Origin: Linnemannia schmuckeri
Taxonomy: Eukaryota > Mortierellomycota > Mortierellomycetes > Mortierellales > Mortierellaceae
Assembly (NCBI GenBank): GCA_029449235.1
Contig: JANATG010000001.1
Location: 1,426,001 to 1,490,000, forward strand
Length of the DNA: 64,000 nt
Direction: 5' to 3'
The notes beneath the pieces are model-generated. The model saw nothing but the letters and a program-made list of their open reading frames with translations, had not been told where the DNA came from and made no database searches. Numbering within the stretch: position 1 is the first letter of the stretch; every line of letters starts with the position of its first letter. Shown piece by piece: positions 1 to 10,223 of this stretch. The position numbers and the translations under genes are program-made.

Positions 1-2721
1 AACGCTGTCAACCTGGATTTCCTCAAGCAGGCTGTCATGGAACTCGTGAGCCCAAAAGACAAGGACTTTATCTACCAACATTTGGACATCCCTAAACACC
101 AACACCTCAATCTGCTTTCGGATCATGCGATTACTCTGCGGGAGATTCACGACGCTACCAACGCCACCATTTTCTTCCCTGCAAGAGAGCTTGGACGCGA
201 TACGGTTTCGATCTATGGACCCGACTCTCTTATGCAGCAGGCGGTAGCTATGCTTTTGTCTGTTGTTGAGGAGCAGTACGTCTACCCGGTGCCATATTCC
301 GAGTCTATGGCCAACGCTCTGTCGCTTTCAGAGTTCCAGAAGGATGTTGTCGATGTCATCAAGCAGGATTGGAACATTACTCTCATGTCGCCTCCTATCA
401 ACACCAAGCTCACTGGTCTGGATACGGCAACGACTCAAGATGCTAACGGCACTGATGACAACGGAGCCGTCAAATCTGAGGAGAGGGAGAGCGAGGACAA
501 GGTCGTTGAGATCCACCCGGATCATGTTTTCGTTTTTGAGTACACAAGGAACAACGAGGAGCGTCTTCCAAAAGCCAAAGAGAGATTGACTCGGTATTTG
601 ATTAGTCATCAGGTCCTTGTCGACGAGGACGAGCTTCTCATCCCAGGACTTCGACCAGACTCTTTTGCTGAGTCTTTGGCCCAGTTCCCGAACAGGCGAC
701 CAACCTCTCTTGGTCTTGGTGGTAGGTTGTAACCGAGAGGTTGCTTTGTTATGTAGGATTTTGGGGAGGAGTCATTTATAGAACCGATGGACTAACTCTA
801 TATCATCTCATTTATTACCCTTACATTAGACATCCTTCCTCAAACACCCCTCGATTACAGCCTCTTTGACGGTGGACGGGATACTTTTGACAGTCTTGGC
901 AACAGCATGGGAGGTATGAGCTTGGGTTCATCAGACATCAGGTCTATTTTTACACCGAATACTGGTTCAGTCCTTTCGTCACTGTCGACATCGCCCTCAA
1001 GATGGCCCGAGCATGCTCGTCACATGAGTGCCTTCCAGAACTCACCTACGGCACTTGGAACGACCACTACATCGATCACAGGCACACCTTCGTTTGGATT
1101 GGGACCTGTGCCTGGCTTGGGTCAAACCACCGGTAGTCCGAGCGCATTCCCTAGGGTGGCTTCCTTGCCACAAGACCCCTGGGCCACCGCAAAGCACCAG
1201 CAACAACAGCGACAGTCTCAATCCTCCGGAGGTTACCTTGGTTCGATTGGTGATTTGCGTTCATCACCTCAGGGTATTTCGACGACTTCTTTGAGCGGAT
1301 TGCCACAGGGCAGTGGGTATTATTCACCAGGCGGCTACACACAGCCTCCGCATACCACTATGCACACACCCGAGGCTGCCTACAATAAGGCTCCTGGCTT
1401 CCAGATGTCGGGCAACATGACCCCCGTTCACCGCTATTCTGGCAGTAACTCTCCTGTCCACGGACCAACAGGAACCCCTGGCAATTATGGAAACATGATG
1501 GGTCTGCCAACCTCGAACCAGGCTGGATCGACCTCAAGACCCTCTTCCGGATCTGCAGCCTCTCGCGGCAGCATGCAGTTGTTGGAGGACAAGATGCTGG
1601 CTGGTTCGGCCTTCGGAGCAGGATATGGACCTGCATTGAACAGTGGAAGCGGCGCACGCACCGGATATCAACAGCAGCAGTCACAACTGCAACAGTCGCC
1701 CCTCCACTCCCAGCCACCAAACTCGCAAGCCTCGTTTGCTGGGCAACCATTCCCGACGCACCTGCCTGTCCACCACGGCGGCTCTTACCCACAGCAGCGT
1801 CAGCGTCATTCGAGCCAAAACAGTGCGGCAAGCCACCACACCATGGGTCTTGGCCATATTGGAGGCGGACCTGGATCTGCAGGCGGAAGCGTCAACAGCG
1901 ACGAGATTTCAACGGAGGATGATAGCGACGAGGTATTTGATGAGATGAGGAACAGGCACAGGATGCACAGCACCCCGACATCGCTTTTCCAACAGCACAA
2001 GCAATTGCAACAGGGCTATCACTCGAGTGGACTCAGCGGCGGATATGAGGGATACTCTTCCCACAACTCTTCGTCTTCCAGCCTTCTCAACCGCCGTGGG
2101 TCTGCAGGGTCGACCCACAGTACCCATCTGCAACAGGCGTTCTTCTCGCAGAAGAACGGAGACTATGCGGCAGGTCTTGGAAATGGAGCAATTGATATCT
2201 TTGGCCAGGGCTCGCTCGTGAATAGTTTGGAGAAGCAGGAGGGTGACCTGAGCGTTGGTGGATCACGCTTGTCCCAAGGAAGAATTGGTCAGAATCGAGC
2301 TGTCGGAGGCAACGCAGGCAATAGTAGCTCTGGATTGCCTGGACTTAGTTCTGAGTTGAGGTTTGAGGAGGATCGCGGCTTTTTCTCGAGCGGTTTTGGT
2401 GGAATCATTGGAGACGGAGCCCATGGTTACGGACAGTTGAGCGGGTCGGTCCAAGGCCAGAGCTTTCTGCCATCATCGACCAACGGAGCTTTTGGAGCAC
2501 ACAATACCAATGCGACGGTGGGTGGACCCAGTTTTGGCAGTTTTGGAGAGACAGGCGATGGTCTTGGAAACGGCCAAGATGCTCGCTCGAATCTCCCATC
2601 AACCCCTGGACTCTCGGCCACTGCCGCGCCGTTCTACATGGACACTTCGTCGCAGCATTTCGGAGGCCAAGGTGCGAACCGCGCTAGCGATGGCAACCGT
2701 GCTGTCGGATGGGACCGATAA
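1..2721 (+). CDS. KH-domain RNA-binding protein, 5' end cut off by the window
   Basis: Exons 1..721 and 830..2721 (870 aa visible). Frame 1 is open from the first base, so the gene starts upstream. The intron 722..829 (donor GTAGGT, branch-like CTAAC at 791-795, acceptor TTAG) joins the two halves in frame. The visible N-terminal part (about residues 25-90) has a KH-like pattern: helix IREIHDATNATIFFP-like, then the DTVSIYGP strand and a helix rich in A, V and L. The GXXG loop normally needed for nucleic-acid contact is not evident, so this copy may be a degenerate KH repeat. The acidic linker is followed by about 620 residues of S/G/Q/N-rich, probably disordered sequence with one acidic patch (EISTEDDSDEVFDEM). 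Such tails suit RNP assembly; that role is inferred. The family is recognised only as KH. Bicaudal-C or vigilin relatives are possible, and the missing N-terminus would decide. Confidence -1.
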
Positions 2722-4170
2722 GTGGCTCTTAAGCGCAAGCATGCGCGCTCCTTGACAGGAGCAAAGGATCAGGCTTCTTTGTCGTGTTTTCCCGTTTGCT
2801 TTGTTGTCATTCGCTCCCTTCTTTCTCTCTCTTTGTCACTTGTCTGCTGTCACTTTTTTCTTATTTTTTTTTTTTTGTTTGTTTGTACATGGTTTTCATT
2901 GATTTCTTTCTTAGTCGTTTTTATGCTCCGTTGCGTTATTGCAATTTTTACCCAGCTTGATTTTTTTTTTTTCCTTTTCGTTTTCATTCATCCACATTTC
3001 TTTTTCTCGCTTATTCCTTCTTCCTCTTTTTCTTCTTTCTTTCTTTTGCATTCTCTTTCTGTTTCTCCTTTCGTTTCGGGTTGTACCATAAATGCTTTGG
3101 AAAAAAAAAAAAGCTTAGGCACAAAAAAAATGTATTCTTCTACTTTTACTTCTATTACCTGTTTGCGTCTCAGTTTCTTTGCGGATCCACCCTTTTTTAC
3201 CCCTTCTGCTAAGCGTCTCGAACCAAACAATCACAAAAAAAACATGCAATAAAAAACACATGCTGCTCAAATCACTCCTTTATGTCTGTCGTTGGGTCAA
3301 GAATTGGGTGATGTGATGCGATTGTTGCCGTTTTTTTATGTCCACTGAGCTCTTTTTTTTTCGATCCAAGCATTTTTTCGTTGCAACTTTGTTCTTTTGG
3401 ACTTCCGGGCTTTGAAATGGCAAGAGGGAGGTGTGGAAGCGTGTGGAAGAGGAGGAGGACGGTGCGGGATGACAATTGCCCCTTTTCGAATTGGTTCAAA
3501 CGACTACCTTTTTTTTTAAAAAAAATATATAACAAAAAAAATCGTCAATAGCATTGGACAGTTTTGCAGCAAAAAAACAAAATAAGATAAAATAAAACCC
3601 CCTCCCCAGTGGTGTATGTTTATGTTCGTTCTCGAAGAGAAGTCTCGGACTGTATTTTTGTTAAAGCAAGATACACCAGGTGAACGGGTGAACCATGAGC
3701 AGCATGAACAGCCAGTTGAACTTTGTCGCTCTCCCTATTCTGAGGGTCTGGAACTTTTTGTTTCTTTTCTTCTTGACTTTCGATACTTTCTCACCCTCAT
3801 CTGTCTTATTTCTTTTCCGCTCCTATTTCTTTTCGCTCACTTTTCCCTTTTTTCCCTTCACCAAGTCGTTCCTTCACCCGCTCCTTCTTTCTTTCCTTTC
3901 TCATCACCACTCTTGCACCTCCTTCCTTTTATTCCCTACTGGATCACACTCCAGTTTCATATCGACTCATCACCCACAATTTCAGGCACCAATACGGGAA
4001 AATTTTCTCGCCCTTCTATTCTTTACTCTCTCTTTCACTCTTCTTGTCTCTTCCCTCCCACTTCTTGCTCTGCTCACACTTATTTTTTTATCCCTTCCCG
4101 TGCTCCACACACCAGCCCCAAAAGTCCAACAGTCTAGCAGTCCACTCACCATTACCCCGATTAAATAACA
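2722..4170. other. Intergenic: T-rich 3' region, then CT-rich leader
   Basis: No supportable gene. The first half (to about 3270) is T-rich with short A runs and holds an AATAAA at 3248-3253, a plausible poly(A) signal for the KH gene. The stretch at about 3740-4120 is strongly pyrimidine-rich on the + strand and directly precedes the mscL start. The same pyrimidine-rich pattern precedes most starts in this window, so it is probably promoter and 5' leader. Confidence -1.
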
Positions 4171-6301
4171 ATGAGCTCTTTCTTTGGATATGGGTCCACG
4201 GGCCACAGTGACACCAACAACAACAATAGTAACAATCCAAGTAATGGCGCCGGGAGTGCATCCAATCGATCCTCCATAGCTAACCCCTCACCGCCACCCC
4301 TGCAACAGCATCAATCCACAGCTTCAGATATGACATTCGTCTCGGCCGATGGCGTCGTGTCCAACTCAACGGCTACAAACGAAAAGACTCCACTCCAATA
4401 CTTGGCCTATCCCAGCAATGGCACCGATGACTATATCAAAGAGAACCATGACCACGACCACGACCATGATCATGATCACGATGACGACGGACATGATCAT
4501 GCACCGGGAGAGAGGTGTTCGTTACCCCAGCTGATCCAGCCGTTGGTGTCGCATGAGAACCATGGGATGGTTGAGAGTGTGGTCGTCAAGGTCATGGATA
4601 GTGCTGATGTTACCCAGAAAGTAAGTTGTTATTGCTTTGCATTGTCTGTATGAGGAGGAAAAATTCGGTTGCAGACCAACGAAGGAAAACGGAAGTGCTG
4701 TCAACCCTGCCTGAACCTGGAATAGGGGACCAACGAGACCAGAGAAGGAAGCGATAAGGAAGGAAGAAAGGGCCATTGTGAAGGAAACTTAGATGATGAA
4801 CTAATCAAAAAAAAACCTTGTCGCTCTGTGGTTCTTGTTGATTTCATTTGCTTAGACCATTTTTTATTTCTGGGACGAGTGGAAGGCGTTTGTGAACCGT
4901 GGTAATGTCATTGACCTCGGAATCGGTAAGTCGAGACTGATTTCCTTTTCGTACCTCTCATAAGCTGAGCGACTGAAGGCAAGAAGCCAATTTACTTACA
5001 TGCCCTTTATTGGTAATGTAATGGATAGGTGTGGTGCTGGGAGGTGCCTTCAGCGACATTATCGACTCGTTTGTGATTGACATCATGACGCCCCCACTGT
5101 CGCTCTGGGCGACAGGAACCAACCTCGAGCACTCGTTTATTGTCCTCAGACACGGTCGTACTCCCGGCATGAAATACAACACCTACTTGGAGGCACAAGA
5201 GGATGGTGCTGTGTAAGTTTTTTACTCCCTCATTTTTATGTCTTTATAATGGCTTTGTTTTCCTCTCCATTCCTGCATCCTCCTGCACGCACCCTGCACA
5301 GTATCTCTCCTCCCTCTCTCTGCTTCCTTCCCCTGCACCTTGATCGAACCAACCAACGGCAACGAAGCGGATGTTTTGGACTAATTTGTGCGAGTCGGCC
5401 GACCAATCCATCTTGTCCTTTCTTTCAAACAAGTACATTTTGCTGTCGCTGTTGTTACTTTTTCTCACTCCGGCCCACTCTTTTTTCAACGAATGTGTAG
5501 GACGGAGAACACGGGCCATTTCTTGAAGGCATGCCTCAACTTTCTGATCATTGCCTTCTTCCTTTTCTGGATCGTCAAAGGCAAGTATGTTTTTTTTGTG
5601 TTCTCTTGTGCCTGGCATGCAATGCATCTTTTCAATTGTAACATGAATAGACAACGGAATGCTAACGAGTTTTGATTGTTACACCAATTCTCTCCCCTTA
5701 TTTATTCATTCATTCATTCAATAACTCTGCTCAAACAGCTGTTCATAACATCAGAAAGGAAAAGATCCGCCCACCACCCAAAGAAAAGGAATGTGCCTGG
5801 TGTAAAGAAAACATTGCCCTTGACGCATTCCGATGCAAGTTCTGCCAGAGCTTTGTCAAGGATATCCCCGGGATTGAAGATGCAGGCGTCGGGATGTTTG
5901 TGACGATCAAACGGCCCAGCACCAAACATCGACCGTCGATGGATCCTGCTTTTGATCAGAGTCATAATGGGCTTGATCATAATGCGCTTGCAGCCGGCAT
6001 GGCTGCAGGTGTCATTGCTGCGTCCAAGGAGAAGGACAATAACGGTAACAGTAACAACAGTAGTAGCAACAACAGGAATGGCAGCAGCAACAACAACAGC
6101 TCGTCCTCACGACCTCACTCACAATCACATCCGTCGTCCAATGGAAATACTGGAAAGCAGGCTACTGGCGGTCATACTTCATCATCACCATCAGCGCCAG
6201 TACCGCCACCACATACTGCCAGATCTGGTTCGACTGTTGGTCCGTCGGATGGCAAAAAGATTGCCGCCGGACTAGCCAAAGTGGATGGTGCGCAAAAATA
6301 A
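4171..6301 (+). CDS. mscL: MscL-family large-conductance mechanosensitive channel with zinc ribbon
   Basis: Exons 4171..4620, 4856..4925, 5029..5212, 5501..5580 and 5739..6301, 448 aa, all phases consistent. MscL is a homopentameric channel opened by membrane tension. The family core is clear: amphipathic start FWDEWKAFVNRGNVIDL, TM1 with GVVLGGAFSDIIDSFVIDI and the TPPLSL turn (about 160-198), an external loop, and TM2 FLKACLNFLIIAFFLFWIVK (about 242-261). Bacterial MscL is only about 130-150 aa. Here a 150-aa N-terminal extension carries an alternating His/Asp tract (residues 93-110). After TM2 comes a zinc ribbon, C280-X2-C283 and C294-X2-C297, of a type also found in some bacterial MscL proteins, followed by an N/S/P-rich tail. 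The fourth intron uses a GC donor (AAAG^GCAAGT); the nearby GT would put a stop in frame. Location (plasma or organelle membrane) is not shown by the sequence. Confidence -1.
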
Positions 6302-6525
6302 TTGCGGCTCTCACACTCCTCCCTCCGTTCTCCATTTTGCGCTTCGCCCGCGATCACTAGCTCCCGTATATCATCTATCATTATATCCTTCGCCTCATTT
6401 CATAGCCGTTCGTAAAGATTTTCCATTAAAAAGACGTTATTCTATTGTTTGGTTTCTTTTGGAATGGGTGGGTTTGGTGGCCTAATATAATATCCTGTGC
6501 CGCATCCAAAGTTGTGTCTCGTCCT

Positions 6526-7160
6526 TCAGAGACGGGCAAGACGATCGCTCTCCTTAACTCTAGCATGAATAGCATCCATAGCATCCAGCAATCTCTGAGT
6601 CTCCTTGACAGCCTCTCGCCTCTTGACACGGGCAACCTCAAATTCCGGTTTACAGGTGACACCATCCAAAGCCAACAGGGCCTGCAGCAAGAGCTCCGAC
6701 AGCATTCCATGATAATCGTGCAGCTTTTTACGGGCGGGGGGCATGGCTGCCATGACAAAGGGTGCTGGTTTGGAGGCGAGGTAGGACTCGACTTCTTGTT
6801 CGTATTTGGGCTGGTGCTCCTCGACAAAGTCGCGGGATTTCTGGAGAGAGTTTGTGATCCGGAGGATGAGGGCGTATTCTTCTGGGTCACCGTTCGTTGT
6901 CATTTCTTTGATTTGTTCCGGCTATCACATCAATGGAAGGTTATAAAACATGGTGGAAAAAAAAAAGTTTAGTAAAATCCGAACAAATGTGATTAATTAG
7001 TATAGCTATTATGTAGAAGGTTTGATTGTTTCTGTGCTTGTCGGTCGATCCCTGCTCTCGTCACCGTTCATCAATGAAATAAGCGATACGACCTCTCACT
7101 TCAAATATTGTTCATTTCATCAAATATTGTTCTCTTCCCAGCACATTCATCAACCGCTCG

Positions 7161-7212
<52 letters not shown>

Positions 7213-7597
7213 AGACGAAAACTTACAGTGGGTTTGATACCATGGACAATAATTTTGGTACCCGGCTTGATCCCAAAACTCGACAAGGGCGCATTATCAT
7301 CTTTCATCATCGCCCCCGCATGCGAAAGACTCAACCCTCCCAGCGGAACACCCGTCAGATCGCGACAGATCTCTCGCAGTTCCTTCAACTGCACCTGACC
7401 CAAAATCCTGCCCTCGAAATCAATCAAGTATCGCTCCCCGCTCCAACGGATATGGAGGAGTGTTTCCGGGTCGTATTGTTCGTGGCTGACGTGGAAGAGG
7501 CGCTTGGGTAGGGCGGGTGTTAACCGCCACAGGAAAGAGAGAAAGGACGAAATGGTGGGCGAAGTTTGTCGGGGGTTGAGGGGGCTGGAAGAGCAGT
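6526..7597 (-). CDS. BAG-domain Hsp70 co-chaperone with ubiquitin-like domain (start unresolved)
   Basis: Exons 7227..~7597 and 6526..6921 on the minus strand, joined in phase 0 over a 305-nt intron. The upstream exon encodes a hydrophobic stretch (SSFLSFLWRLTPALPKRLF), then a ubiquitin-like fold: LLHIRWSGERYLIDF, a central helix, SHAGAMMKDD, LSSFGIKPGTKIIVHG. The second exon is a helical BAG domain (about 125 aa) with YHGMLSELLLQALLALDGV. BAG proteins bind the Hsp70 ATPase domain and promote nucleotide exchange; the ubiquitin-like domain can link to the proteasome. This layout matches BAG1-like proteins. No ATG lies in frame near the 5' end of the exon, so at least one more exon must lie upstream. 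Acceptors at 7598/7599 or 7585/7586 are both possible. The hydrophobic N-terminal stretch may anchor the protein to a membrane, which is inferred. Confidence -1.
7161..7209. repeat. Poly(A) run, 49 nt, inside the BAG intron
   Basis: An uninterrupted run of 49 A on the + strand, read as U in the BAG transcript. It sits just downstream of the donor of the intron 6922..7226, within about 20 nt of the splice site. Confidence -1.
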
Positions 7598-8613
7598 CTA
7601 TGGCGGTTTGAGCATTTGAGCAAAAGGTGGCTGTTAGATATTGAGGTGAGCGCAGATCACTCCATAGGTTGCTAATAAAAAAGGTCGTAAGTCTATTTCT
7701 CCAAGTACTGTATCTGGGATGGTTACTCAAAATGTTAAGATGAGCATGACCGCAATGCCATTCCTTTGCGTGAATCCTATTTGTTGTATATGTTGCTGTA
7801 ACAGGTCGAGCATGGATGATGAGATGATGCTGCATTCCTAACTCACATCCTGTTTCTCCCAAGCTTGTTCCCGACACACAGGGGTAAGCGGGCCTTTTAC
7901 ATCACGCATTATTCCTTGTAAGGAAGAGTCGTGTTCATCCTGAATCTCGCTGCCCTGTACATCTTTCAAGCTTTGCTGCTTATACCTGGTAGGGGCGATA
8001 GCTAGAGAACGGCTGATGTAGGCTTGAGGGGTCGCCTTGGAGTCGGGTGATGGTTAATGAAAGAGCGAGGAAAAACGATGGTGGGCCATAAAGGTATGTT
8101 ACTTTGCAACTTTCATTTAAATAGGTTTGATCTCACGAAGGAAAGGATTGAGATTAAGGGTGGCGTCATTTGAGCCTGTATACCTTCGTAAACGAAATAT
8201 CGCTTAGATATTCCTCCTCATCCGTCCCCAAAAAGATAACAGCAGGAAGCAGAGGTGGTGCAAGGTGGTGCAAGGTGGTGCAAGGGTGGCGCAAGGGAAA
8301 AACAAACATCTTCTCTCCGCCCTTCTCCTAAAAAGTCGTAAACCCCTCCAAAAGAACAAAGGGAAAAGCTGCCATCAAGCATAAAACACGGGTGTGCCGT
8401 TCTCCACTGCACGCTTAAAGCGCGCTTGTGGCAGTGACGCCACTAATTCGCTCAAGCCACAAAAATTTCCCCTGAGCTTGGATCGCCCAACCTTTTTTTT
8501 GTTTCCACCCTACTTTTTTTTAACGTGTAAACATGTTGGAACAACTATTTCTTCCACTCTCTTTCTCTTTTCTTTCTTCCCTCTCGAACCAACACAAGCA
8601 CAAAGTGAAAACG
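7598..8613. promoter_or_regulatory. Divergent promoter region between BAG (-) and membrane-protein gene (+)
   Basis: About 1 kb holding the unresolved 5' exon(s) of the BAG gene and the CT-rich leader (8540-8590) of the gene at 8614. Near 8255-8294 there is a small tandem array of a 10-bp unit, GTGGTGCAAG, in three exact copies plus one variant. No other coding sequence could be supported. Confidence -1.
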
Positions 8614-9837
8614 ATGGCGACCGACAGCACGTCGCACAAACGCCTCCGAGTCCAACGGCCAGGACCTCTATCCTCACTACCAGTCCAAACCTTCTTTTCA
8701 ATATCTCCACCAAAGCGACTTCAGCATCCTTCTATCCACCAAGCTTTCAGCACCAAAAACAGAAACCAAAAGGGTACTCGCCCTCCCCAGGACATCGAAG
8801 CCATATTTGCTCCTGAAGCAGAATATGATCAGTACCCGCGTCGTTATGGAATGCCCAGACCTTCTTGGAAGGTTCGGCGGGCATGTCACCCACTTGCACA
8901 AGCTCTGGAGCAGACGCAACCGATGCGCCACCAAATCGAAGCGGGACTTGGCGTCGTCGCAACCTCCAAAAGAGGCTCGAATCTCTCAGCTCTTCTTCGA
9001 CGTTCTTTTCAGCAACAACAGCGGCATAACGATAGAAATGACGACGACGAAGGCTATGGTGATCCCAGTAACAGTAACAACAATAACAGCACCGCAATCG
9101 AAATGTTACACCAGGAGCAAGAAAAAAGAGACTTTAAAAGACGGTCGTCCTCCCCGTTTTCAATCTTCCGCTCACCAGTGCCACCTCATCTGCTTTACAA
9201 GGACGACAGTGATGTGGCGCCACAAGCCGATCGCCGTAACACTCGTCCAGCCAACGACGACTATGAGGAGTACAATAATCCTGACCAGGACTACAACCTG
9301 AGTCAAGATCTTCCATCAGCGGCCCCAAAGGACAGGAGAATATGGAGTCATGATAGCGCCACCGCCATCAGCATAGACTATGACGACGACGACCTCATGG
9401 ATCTCGCCCTCGATCTTGAGCTGCATCTCAAACTCAACAACGGGCAGCTCGACTTTGACGAGATGATGAGGCGGCCCGACTTTCGTACCCTCTACGATGA
9501 CACGAATCGCGCCAACTTCAGAGAAGCCGTCAAGGCCTTCCTCATCATCAGTGTGTCCTCAACAGCAGCCGTTTACTTACTCCTGCTGACCTACAAACTA
9601 GCAGAGGACCTCTACATCTTTGTCACATTTGAAGTCGCGTTGACACTCTTGCGCTGGGCCTGGATCCTTGTGGCCGTCTGGCCTTGGCATTTGATGCTGT
9701 GGATGGGTTTGGGAGCCTACCATCTTTTTTTGATGGTTCTGTGGCCAAGTAAGGATACTTTGGCGATGGCATTCCACATGTCGGTGATGTACACGCTTCG
9801 ACGTCTCCGAAGAACCATGATGGTGAAGCAACCCTGA
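8614..9837 (+). CDS. Unrecognised acidic protein with C-terminal membrane segments
   Basis: Single exon, 407 aa, not recognised. I chose the ATG at 8614 (A at -3 and G at +4) over the in-frame ATG at 8533, because the sequence between them is a CT-rich leader like those before neighbouring genes; using 8533 would add 27 residues. The N-terminal 55 residues are basic and S/P-rich. The middle is low complexity (Q, N, D) and acidic, with DYDDDDLMDLALDLELHLKL. The last 106 residues hold three or four hydrophobic segments (about 308-326, 333-355, 360-378) rich in Trp, and end in a basic motif, RRLRRTMMVKQP. This is consistent with a membrane protein that exposes an acidic N-terminal domain. Its function and compartment are unknown. 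It converges on the HSF-type gene. Confidence -1.
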   Translation: MATDSTSHKRLRVQRPGPLSSLPVQTFFSISPPKRLQHPSIHQAFSTKNRNQKGTRPPQDIEAIFAPEAEYDQYPRRYGMPRPSWKVRRACHPLAQALEQTQPMRHQIEAGLGVVATSKRGSNLSALLRRSFQQQQRHNDRNDDDEGYGDPSNSNNNNSTAIEMLHQEQEKRDFKRRSSSPFSIFRSPVPPHLLYKDDSDVAPQADRRNTRPANDDYEEYNNPDQDYNLSQDLPSAAPKDRRIWSHDSATAISIDYDDDDLMDLALDLELHLKLNNGQLDFDEMMRRPDFRTLYDDTNRANFREAVKAFLIISVSSTAAVYLLLLTYKLAEDLYIFVTFEVALTLLRWAWILVAVWPWHLMLWMGLGAYHLFLMVLWPSKDTLAMAFHMSVMYTLRRLRRTMMVKQP

Positions 9838-10223
9838 AGCAAAAAAAGCAACTCAACAACCAAGCATAGTCCCAACTTCATCGGCCTTCGGATTAAAAAA
9901 AAAAAAAAAAAAAAAAAAAAGCTATATGGCCTCCGCTTCTTTATTCGATTCCCTCCTTCGCTTTGTTCCCAAACTAGCACAGAATAAAAAAAATCAAGTT
10001 TCTTTTCACTCGTTCACACGCAAAGCCTTTTTTTACTATTTCTTTCAGTATTTCGAGAAGATCGAACAAAGAATAGAGTAGAGATGTTTGTGTGTTATTA
10101 GAAATTAGGAATGCATATGCAGTTGTATTTTGTAATTAGGTTTCTTGTTTTCTTTCTAAGGAGCGGTACTAAAGACATGGGAGGTGGTGACAGTAGAGGA
10201 AGGGAAAAGAGGGTAAGGGGAAC
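9838..10223. other. Convergent 3' intergenic region
   Basis: Shared 3' flank of the membrane-protein gene (+) and the HSF-type gene (-). It contains a 26-nt poly(A) run at 9895-9920 and no coding sequence. Confidence -1.

Noticed and set aside
5584..5589. GT donor GTATGT for the fourth mscL intron
   Set aside because: With the acceptor at 5738 it gives a stop two codons later; the GC donor four bases upstream keeps the frame.
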